Positions 58,180 through 64,000 of a stretch of 64,000 nt of DNA are shown piece after piece. Location: contig OZ242297.1 of the NCBI GenBank assembly GCA_965207755.1, positions 2,666,001 through 2,730,000 on the forward strand, read 5' to 3'. The position numbers and the translations under genes were made by a program. Positions within the stretch are counted from its first letter, which is position 1. Each line of letters starts with the position of its first letter. This DNA comes from Aldehydirespirator sp028819505 (GTDB lineage: Bacteria > Actinomycetota > Acidimicrobiia > Acidimicrobiales > Aldehydirespiratoraceae). The notes beneath the pieces are model-generated. The model was not told where the DNA came from and made no database searches. It worked only from the letters and a program-made list of their open reading frames with translations.

Positions 58180-58251
58180 CGAAGCCGTCGCCGGCGCCTG
58201 AGGGCCGCTCGCATCACGGTGGGGTACCTCCCAAGGCAGCCTGGGCCGCGG

Positions 58252-60114
58252 TCAGTGGTTGTGGCGGGGAAGGCCCTTGGTGCGGGAGGTGTCCTGGTAC
58301 TTCAGTGCGGGGCGCAGGACCATGCCCTCGTCCATCTGGGTGACCATCGACCGCTGGATCTCCTGCCAAGGGGTGTGCGACTCCGGCACCGGGTAGCCGC
58401 CCGAGGCTTCGAGCTCGGCCCGGCGCCGTTCGAGTTCGGCGTCGTCGACGAGCATGTCGGCCCGGCCGCGGCGCAGGTCGATGCGGATCCGGTCGCCGGT
58501 CTGCAGCAGGGCCAGCCCGCCCCCGACGGCGGCCTCGGGGGAGGCGTTGAGGATCGAGGGCGAGCCGGAGGTGCCCGACTGGCGGCCGTCGCCGATGCAC
58601 GGCAGCGAGTGAACCCCCCTCACCAGCAGCGCGGCCGGGGGCTGCATGTTGACCGCCTCGGCCGCGCCGGGGTAGCCGACCGGCCCGACGCCGCGCACGA
58701 TCAGCATGCAGTGCTCGTCGATGTCGAGGTCGGGGTCCTCGATGCGGGCCCGGTAGTCCTCGGGACCGTCGAACACGACAGCCCGGCCCTCGAACGCGTC
58801 GGGGTCGTCGGGGTCGGACAGGTAGCGCTGCCGGAACTCGTCGGAGATGACGCTGGTCTTCATGATGGCGCTGTCGAACAGGTTGCCCGACAGGTGTACG
58901 AAGCCGGCGTCCTCCACCAGCGGCTGATCGGCGGTGCGGATCACGGCCGGATCGGCGATGCCCACGCCCCCGCAGTTCTCACCGATGGTGCGTCCGTTGG
59001 CGGTGACCGCGTCGGGGTGGGGCAGCAGCCCGCCCCTCATGAGCTCGCCCACCACCGCGGGCACCCCTCCGGCGTGGTGGAAGTCCTCCCCCAGGTACTC
59101 CCCGGCGGGCATGAGGTTCACCAGCAGCGGCACGGCCAGCCCGTGCTTCTGCCAGTCGTCGTTGTCGAGGGCGACTCCCAGGTGGGCGGCGACGGCGTTG
59201 AGGTGGATCGGGGCGTTGCTCGACCCGCCGATGGCGGAGTTCACGACGATGGCGTTCTCGAAGGCCTGCCGGGTCATGATGTCGGAGGGGCGCAGGTCCT
59301 CCCGCACCATCTCGACGATGCGCATCCCGGTGCGGTAGGCCGTCTGGCCCCGCTCCCGGTGCGGCGCGGGGATGGCGGCCGAGCCCGGAAGCTGCATCCC
59401 CAGCGCCTCGGTCAGGCTGTTCATGGTGGTGGCGGTGCCCATGGTGGAGCAGTAGCCCACCGACGGCGCGGCCGAGGCCACCAGGTCGATGAACTCGGCC
59501 TCGTCGATCTCGCCGGCGGCGTAGAGCTCGCGGGCCTTCCAGATGATCGTGCCCGAGCCGGTGCGCCGGCCCTCGTGCCAGCCGCTGAGCATCGGGCCCA
59601 CCGACAGCGCGACGGCGGGCAGGTTGACGGTGGCCGCGGCCATCAGGCATGCCGGGGTGGTCTTGTCGCAGCCGATGGTGAGCACCACCCCGTCGAGGGG
59701 GTAGCCCTGCAGCACCTCGACGATGCTGAGGTAGGCCAGGTTGCGGTCGAGCGCGGCGTTGGGCCGCTTGCCGGTCTCCTGGATGGGATGGACGCCGAAC
59801 TCGAAGGCGATCCCGCCGGCTTCGCGGATGCCTTCCCTCACCCGTTCGGCCAGCTCCAGGTGGTGCCGGTTGCACGGCGACAGGTCGGAGCCGGTCTGGG
59901 CGATCCCGATCTTGGGCTTGCCGGACTGGAGCTCCTCGCGGGTGAGCCCGTAGTTGGTGTAGCGCTCGATGTAGATGCCCGACATGAGCGGATCGTCCAC
60001 GATGTCGAACCAGGCCGCCGACCGCAGCCCGCCCCGCCCGGGCGCCGGGTCGGGGCCGGACGCGCCTGCCGGGTGCAGCGGGCGAGGTTCGCCGGAGCCG
60101 GGGGAAGCAGCCAT
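58252..60114 (-). CDS. IlvD/Edd family dehydratase (sugar-acid type)
   Basis: 620 residues from ATG at 60114. Iron-sulfur cysteines appear in GSDLSPCNRHH (Cys81), IGCDKTTPACLMAA and VGYCSTMGTATTMNSL; the lysine region is VVFDGPEDYRARIED. Length and the GWHEGRRTGSG and SPSILNASPEAAVGGGLALL segments favour the pentonate dehydratase branch (arabonate/xylonate) over branched-chain amino acid DHAD. It would dehydrate an aldonic acid, fitting the sugar-acid theme with DenD. Confidence 0.88.
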   Translation of the reverse strand: MAASPGSGEPRPLHPAGASGPDPAPGRGGLRSAAWFDIVDDPLMSGIYIERYTNYGLTREELQSGKPKIGIAQTGSDLSPCNRHHLELAERVREGIREAGGIAFEFGVHPIQETGKRPNAALDRNLAYLSIVEVLQGYPLDGVVLTIGCDKTTPACLMAAATVNLPAVALSVGPMLSGWHEGRRTGSGTIIWKARELYAAGEIDEAEFIDLVASAAPSVGYCSTMGTATTMNSLTEALGMQLPGSAAIPAPHRERGQTAYRTGMRIVEMVREDLRPSDIMTRQAFENAIVVNSAIGGSSNAPIHLNAVAAHLGVALDNDDWQKHGLAVPLLVNLMPAGEYLGEDFHHAGGVPAVVGELMRGGLLPHPDAVTANGRTIGENCGGVGIADPAVIRTADQPLVEDAGFVHLSGNLFDSAIMKTSVISDEFRQRYLSDPDDPDAFEGRAVVFDGPEDYRARIEDPDLDIDEHCMLIVRGVGPVGYPGAAEAVNMQPPAALLVRGVHSLPCIGDGRQSGTSGSPSILNASPEAAVGGGLALLQTGDRIRIDLRRGRADMLVDDAELERRRAELEASGGYPVPESHTPWQEIQRSMVTQMDEGMVLRPALKYQDTSRTKGLPRHNH

Positions 60115-60150
60115 CGCAGCCACGCTACGCCCTCGCCCCGGAACACGGCC

Positions 60151-60335
60151 AAACATGCCGAGACGCTCCGGCTGCGGACACGGCCAAACATGCCGGAGCG
60201 CTCCGGCTGCGACACGGCCAGACATGCCGGGGCACTCCGGCTGCGGACCGGCCAAACATGCCGGGACGCTCCGGCTGCGCACCGGCCAAACATGCCGGGA
60301 CACTCCGGCTGCGCACCGGCCAGACATGCCCGCGG
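60151..60335. repeat. six-copy 34-bp array upstream of the dehydratase gene
   Basis: AACATGCCGG(G/A)(A/G)C copies at 60151, 60186, 60220, 60254, 60288 and 60322, period 34-35 bp, with CTCCGGCTGCG in each. The first is 30-odd bp from the IlvD/Edd start codon. No open frame or known motif explains it. Confidence 0.94.
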
Positions 60336-60412
60336 CCTTCACCCCCGAGAGCTGAACGCCGAGGTCCCTGCAGCAGAATCTCGGTACGAATTTCTGGGAG
60401 TCTCAACATGGC

Positions 60413-60432
60413 GATATCATTCTTGATATCAT
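60413..60432 (+). promoter_or_regulatory. toxin-antitoxin promoter/operator, GATATCAT direct repeats
   Basis: GATATCAT at 60413 and 60425 with a 4-bp spacer; the second copy runs into the toxin ATG at 60431. TATCAT in the first is a plausible -10 for a leaderless transcript, so the antitoxin could block it. A partial 48-bp-element left half (AATCTCGGTACGAA) lies at about 60378. Confidence 0.65.
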
Positions 60433-60772
60433 GTGGTCGGTCGAGTTGGAACCAGAAGTCGAGCAATGGATCGATTCTCTGCCGGCGAGAGAGTTTGCGA
60501 GGGTGCTCGCCGCCGTCGAGAGGCTCTCGGAGCGTGGCAATCAACTGCGGGGACCGGTGTCGCGGTCGCTGGGAGAGGGACTGCTGGAGTTGCGCATCGA
60601 CGTTGGCCGCGCCCAGCGGCGCATCACCTACTACTTCGCGGCGCAGCAGCGGATAGTGCTGCTGACCGTCTTCCGCAAACAACGACAAGCCGAGCCGGCC
60701 GAGGTCCGGCGCGCCCGCCAAGCCATGAGGCGATGCATCACTGAAGCACACACCGCCGAGGAGGACGACTGA
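60431..60772 (+). CDS. higB: HigB/RelE-type toxin (phage Gp49-like)
   Basis: 113 residues. VELEPEVEQWIDSLPAREFARV, LGEGLLELRID, RRITYYFAAQQRIVLLTVFRKQ and a basic C-terminus are the usual pattern of the Gp49-like HigB family of mRNA interferases acting on translating ribosomes. The stop TGA shares its last base with the ATG of the antitoxin gene, a standard toxin-first HigBA order. Confidence 0.92.
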   Translation: MWSVELEPEVEQWIDSLPAREFARVLAAVERLSERGNQLRGPVSRSLGEGLLELRIDVGRAQRRITYYFAAQQRIVLLTVFRKQRQAEPAEVRRARQAMRRCITEAHTAEEDD

Positions 60773-61077
60773 TGGGTCGCACAACGATTGAGGAGCTGCG
60801 CAACCGAAGGCTCGTCGCCATGACCACCGCCGAGCGCGCTGAATTCGACGAGGCCATCGCCTCGGCTCGGCTGGCCATCGAAGTGGGAGAGAAGGTCCGC
60901 GAGGCCCGGGAGTCGGTCGGCCTGAGCCAACGTGAACTGGCGGCTCGAATGTCCACCAGCCAAGCGGCGGTAGCCCGTCTCGAGGCCGGCGGCACAAGCG
61001 CAACACTCACGACGCTCCACAAGGCCGCCGCCGCGCTGGGCCTCGAACTCAGCATCGACCTGGCTCCAGCAGGCTGA
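60772..61077 (+). CDS. higA: HigA-type antitoxin, XRE helix-turn-helix
   Basis: 101 residues. The HTH is GLSQRELAARMSTSQAAVARLE, in the XRE/Cro family, in the C-terminal half, with an N-terminal helical region (TTAERAEFDEAIASARLA) likely to wrap the toxin. One-base overlap with the toxin gene. It probably binds the GATATCAT repeats. Confidence 0.92.
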   Translation: MGRTTIEELRNRRLVAMTTAERAEFDEAIASARLAIEVGEKVREARESVGLSQRELAARMSTSQAAVARLEAGGTSATLTTLHKAAAALGLELSIDLAPAG

Positions 61078-61177
61078 CCAGAGAACCTGCTGACAGGCTG
61101 GCCCCAAGTCAGCGGTCGCGGAGGCCTTTGCCGGCGAGGATCTTGGTGGTGCATCTGTCGATGCGGGCCTCGCGGGT

Positions 61178-61359
61178 CTCACCGCCGGACCAGTCGGCGT
61201 CAGGCAGCGGTGCTCGGTCACGGCCACGGTCTCGAGTCGACCCCAGTCTCGAGTCGGCCTCAGGCGTAAACGTGGGATTGAGGGTTGCTGGCACCGGGGG
61301 CTCGGTCACGGCCACGGTCTCCAGTCGACCTCAGGGCTCACCGCCGGACCAGTCGGCGT
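61178..61359. repeat. duplicated segments copying the MOSC gene 3' end
   Basis: CTCACCGCCGGACCAGTCGG at 61178 is a copy of the MOSC gene end at 61337 (28 bp from the stop codon are shared), and CTCGGTCACGGCCACGGTCT occurs at 61213 and 61311. This explains most of the gap after the antitoxin gene. Confidence 0.88.
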
Positions 61360-61921
61360 AGCTGGAGGCTCCGTCGGCCTTGGTGACACGGTCGCCGACG
61401 CGGATCGCGCCGGGCTTCACGACCCGGGTGTTGACGCCCCGGAGCCTGAGGCTCATGCCGGTCTCGGAGTTGACCCAGCGCATGGCGGCGAGTCCGAACC
61501 TCTTGACGAACTTCCCGCACCCGGTGTGGGGCTTGGCCGTCACCTCCAGCTGTGCCTCGCCGACGGCCAGCCGCGTGCCCTCCGGCAGGTTGTCGTGGCT
61601 GAGGTCGAGATCGGCGTAGAGCTGGTCGCCGGCCCGCGGCCAGCGGTCGACCGGCCCGGCGATCACGTCCAGCACGCGTGAGTTCATGATGGTCACCTGG
61701 GCGAGGATGTCGGCACGTCCGTCCTCGGAGCGGGAATTGCCCCTCGGCGCCCAAGTGTCCCCTACCAGGCCCGACTCGGTGTCGAGGACGCCCTCGTCGA
61801 TGGTCTCGCGCTCGTCCACGTCGGGCCGGCGGACGATCAGCCGGAGTTCGCCGCCGTCGGACGGCGCGCCACGGACGTGCTCCAGGCCGGCGTCGAGTTC
61901 CTCGGGGGTGCGGTGCGTCAT
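61331..61921 (-). CDS. MOSC domain protein
   Basis: 196 residues from ATG at 61921. The MOSC core shows VGDTWAPRG, RADILAQVTIMNSRVLDVIAG, GDQLYADLDLSHDNLPEG and KPHTGCGKFVKRFG with the conserved cysteine. MOSC domains handle molybdenum-cofactor sulfur or act as sulfur carriers or detoxifying enzymes; this stand-alone form is uncharacterised. ASSYADWSGGEP at the end is encoded in the segment copied downstream. Confidence 0.87.
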   Translation of the reverse strand: MTHRTPEELDAGLEHVRGAPSDGGELRLIVRRPDVDERETIDEGVLDTESGLVGDTWAPRGNSRSEDGRADILAQVTIMNSRVLDVIAGPVDRWPRAGDQLYADLDLSHDNLPEGTRLAVGEAQLEVTAKPHTGCGKFVKRFGLAAMRWVNSETGMSLRLRGVNTRVVKPGAIRVGDRVTKADGASSYADWSGGEP

Positions 61922-61938
61922 GGACGCAGAGGCTACGC

Positions 61939-62183
61939 CCAACCGCCGTCGACGGAAGCGAACAGGCTCCAGCAGCGACACGAAGTCCAGGCACCGAGAA
62001 CGACACTACGGGCAACCGCCGTCGACGGAAGCGAACAGGCTCCAGCAGCGACACGAAGTCCAGGCACCGAGAACGACACTACGCCCAACCGCCGTCGACG
62101 GAAGCGAACAGGCTCCAGCAGCGACACGAAGTCCAGGCACCGAGAACGACATTACGCCCAACCGCCGTCGACGGAAGCGAACA
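61939..62183. repeat. four-copy 73-bp array copying the adenosine deaminase 3' end
   Basis: CCAACCGCCGTCGACGG lies at about 61940, 62013, 62086 and 62159, exact 73-bp period. The last is the gene: 32 bp from the stop codon (62152) are shared. The copies carry the stop as TAG rather than TAA. The whole gap 61922-62151 is array. Confidence 0.96.
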
Positions 62184-63192
62184 TGGCGTCGATCTCCGCC
62201 GACCATTCCCGGCGCCACGAGGCCTTGGTGGTGTCGTCGATCCAGGAGGCGTCGATCCCGTTGAGGGCCATCTCCTTGAGCGTGCCGAGGCTGAGACCCA
62301 TCTCGCGGTGCAGGCGCACGTACTCGTTGGCGAGGTCCGACACGAACATGGCGGGGTCGTCGGAGTTGACCATCAGCTTCAGGCCGGCGGCGTCCATCTG
62401 CCGGATGGCGTGGTCGGGGGCGCTCAGGTCGCGCCAGATGGTGGTGTAGCCGGTGGTGGTCGGGCACACGGTGAACGCGATCTGGCTCTCGGCGCAGCGG
62501 GCCACCAGGTCGGGATCGTCGACCACGTGGTAGCCGTGGTCGATCCGCTCGCAGTCCAGCAGTTCGATGGCGGCCCGCACGTTGCCGGCCGGTCCGACCT
62601 CGCCGGCGTGGGACGTGCGGTGCAGGCCGTGCGCGGCGGCCGCCCGGTAGGCGTCGACGTAGTCCTCCGTCGGGAACCCGATCTCGTTGAAGTCGAGGCC
62701 GACGCCGATGATCCGGGGGTGGGGATGGGCGGCCACCATCTCCACGAACTCCACCGCCCGGGCCGGGCCCAGCTCGCGGTTGATGGCCGGGACCAGGTTG
62801 CTGTCGAGCCCGCGGTCGGCCTTGATGTCGGCCATGCCGCCGAGCACGCCGGCGAGCATCGTGGGGTACTCGACGCCCATCTCGAAGTGCGACTCGGGGC
62901 TGAAGAACAGCTCCACGTAGCGGGCGCCGCTGTCGGCGCAGCGCTCCAGGCACTCGTAGGTGACCCGCCGGAAGTCGGCCTCGGTCTGTATCGACCGGCA
63001 CACCAGCGAGTAGATGAGCAGGAAGTCGGCCAGGCTGTCGTACTGGTACAGGTCGGCGACCTCGTCATGGGGCGGCAGCTCGAGGCTGTGCTTTGCCGCC
63101 AGGGACGCGAACGTGGCCGCGTCCACAGCCCCCTCCAGATGCAGGTGCAGTTCGGCCTTGGGCATCTGCCGAAGCGCGGTCTCAACGTCCAT
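62152..63192 (-). CDS. add: adenosine deaminase family
   Basis: 346 residues from ATG at 63192. Zinc ligands His16 and His18 in ELHLHLEG, SHAGE with catalytic His-Glu region, RIDHGYH and VNSDDPAMF with the catalytic Asp. Length and motifs match adenosine deaminase; adenine deaminase and aminofutalosine deaminase are close alternatives that sequence alone does not exclude. It converts adenosine to inosine in the cytoplasm. Divergent from the PIG-L gene. Confidence 0.88.
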   Translation of the reverse strand: MDVETALRQMPKAELHLHLEGAVDAATFASLAAKHSLELPPHDEVADLYQYDSLADFLLIYSLVCRSIQTEADFRRVTYECLERCADSGARYVELFFSPESHFEMGVEYPTMLAGVLGGMADIKADRGLDSNLVPAINRELGPARAVEFVEMVAAHPHPRIIGVGLDFNEIGFPTEDYVDAYRAAAAHGLHRTSHAGEVGPAGNVRAAIELLDCERIDHGYHVVDDPDLVARCAESQIAFTVCPTTTGYTTIWRDLSAPDHAIRQMDAAGLKLMVNSDDPAMFVSDLANEYVRLHREMGLSLGTLKEMALNGIDASWIDDTTKASWRREWSAEIDAMFASVDGGWA

Positions 63193-63330
63193 TGCATGCT
63201 CCCCGCTGCCGGTGGCGACCCTGTCCGGGTCAGGCCTGCGGCCGAGCATACGCGGTGGTCCCCGCATGCTCCGGAGCGGGGCGCCGGGCCGTCAGCGGTC
63301 GGTTCCCGAGCGTTCACCGGGTCGTATCGG

Positions 63331-63381
63331 AAATCTCGGCGCGAAATTGTGTACCTGACACCCATTTCCCTCCCGAGATTT
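63331..63381. repeat. single 48-bp-type element with 9-bp perfect inverted ends
   Basis: AAATCTCGG (63331-63339) and CCGAGATTT (63373-63381) are perfect inverted repeats; TGACACCCATTTCCC lies inside. It has the same length and end sequences as the tandem copies at 22725, 38520 and 43461 but stands alone, between the divergent add and PIG-L starts, so it is not a terminator here. Confidence 0.85.
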
Positions 63382-63432
63382 CTGGAGCCGAGAGCGCGAC
63401 GGTCTGTCGGCGCCCCCCAATAGCTTGAGCCA

Positions 63433-64000
63433 GTGAGCGCTAGCGAGCCGACCGAGCGGGAGGATCACCAGCAGGCGGGTCCGGCTCTGGACAGGCTGCC
63501 GGAGGACTGGGACCGGGCCCTGGCAGTCGTAGCCCATCCCGACGACCTGGAGTACGGCGCCTCGGCGGCCGTGGCCTGCTGGACGGCGGCGGGCAAGGAC
63601 GTCCGCTACGTGCTGGCCACAAGGGGCGAGGCCGGCATCGACTCGATGCCACCGGATCAGACCGGTCCGCTGCGCACCGCCGAGCAGGTGGCGGCCGGGG
63701 CCGCGGTGGGGGTGGAGGTGGTCGAGTTCCTGGACCACCCCGACGGCTTGGTCGTCAACGGGATCGAACTGCGGCGAGACCTTGCCGCGGCGATCCGCCG
63801 TCACCGGCCCGAGGTGATCATCGGGTCGAACTTCCGCGACCGGTGGGGGGAGTCGGGGCCCTGGAACCATGTCGACCATCGGGAGCTCGGCCGGGCCCTG
63901 CCGGACGCGGTGCGGGACGCCGCCAACCGCTGGCTGTTCACCGACGCGGGCGAGCCGTGGGACGGCGTCCGCTGGATCGCCTTCGCCGGCTCGCCGGCCC
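63433..64000 (+). CDS. PIG-L family deacetylase, 3' end off window
   Basis: 189 codons from GTG at 63433 remain open at the window edge. The zinc motif AHPDD lies at residues 34-38, RGEAGID and the HVDHRE ligand near residue 146 complete the LmbE/PIG-L pattern. Actinobacterial relatives deacetylate N-acetylglucosaminyl compounds, including MshB and Mca of mycothiol metabolism; which one cannot be decided from a partial gene. Homology begins after about 25 linker residues. Confidence 0.88.
   Translation, partial: MSASEPTEREDHQQAGPALDRLPEDWDRALAVVAHPDDLEYGASAAVACWTAAGKDVRYVLATRGEAGIDSMPPDQTGPLRTAEQVAAGAAVGVEVVEFLDHPDGLVVNGIELRRDLAAAIRRHRPEVIIGSNFRDRWGESGPWNHVDHRELGRALPDAVRDAANRWLFTDAGEPWDGVRWIAFAGSPA

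Overview
The window is high-GC bacterial DNA with dense, mostly short operons, frequent GTG starts, several apparently leaderless genes and three LLM-class flavin/F420-type oxidoreductases. Together with a FurA-KatG pair and PgsA/HIT neighbours this points to an actinobacterium. A free-living or host-associated marine Acidimicrobiia-like lineage is my guess from overall gene flavour, not something the sequence proves. No rRNA, tRNA, CRISPR or prophage was seen.

Layout. 1-3 kb: AAA/DUF4143 ATPase (cut by the window edge), an amidohydrolase and a gutted second ATPase. 3-13 kb: a sugar region on both strands with a GH13 glucosidase, LLM oxidoreductase, aldo/keto reductase, Gfo/Idh dehydrogenase, an ABC sugar importer (two permeases and a lipoprotein binding protein, no ATPase) and a LacI regulator that has lost its DNA-binding end. 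13-27 kb: a tailed AAA ATPase, an SDR-GlpK-GlpD glycerol cluster, rhodanese, two more LLM enzymes, an AhpD-like protein, PgsA, a HIT protein and a paralogue of the tailed ATPase. 27.6-36.3 kb: one 2,876-residue secreted Calx-beta/FN3 surface protein. 36-52 kb: SRAP, nitronate monooxygenase, a selenocysteine-containing SelD (UGA in frame at 38957-38959), class II aldolase, MFS carrier, SDRs, acyl-CoA dehydrogenase, GcvT-like protein, FurA-KatG and DenD. 52-64 kb: a small HTH bicistron, a methylamine/betaine demethylation pair (MttB family plus a dimethylglycine-dehydrogenase-like fusion), cold-shock protein, HAD phosphatase, IlvD/Edd dehydratase, a HigBA-type pair, MOSC protein, adenosine deaminase and a PIG-L deacetylase cut by the right edge.

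The most unusual property is not a gene. More than twenty-five short direct-repeat or tandem arrays lie in the window, nearly one per intergenic gap, each with its own sequence. Many obey one rule: the unit is a copy of the last 26-32 bp of the neighbouring gene, beginning at its stop codon (or, for furA, the first 32 bp from its start codon), followed by filler. Periods cluster at 61-63 and 71-73 bp. Some arrays are instead built from a 48-bp element with inverted ends (ATCTCGG...CCGAGA) that also occurs alone at 63331-63381. The same kind of expansion occurs in frame inside glpD, the dimethylglycine-dehydrogenase-like gene and mttB. This looks like an active, undescribed repeat-generating process and is the main candidate for a new system here.
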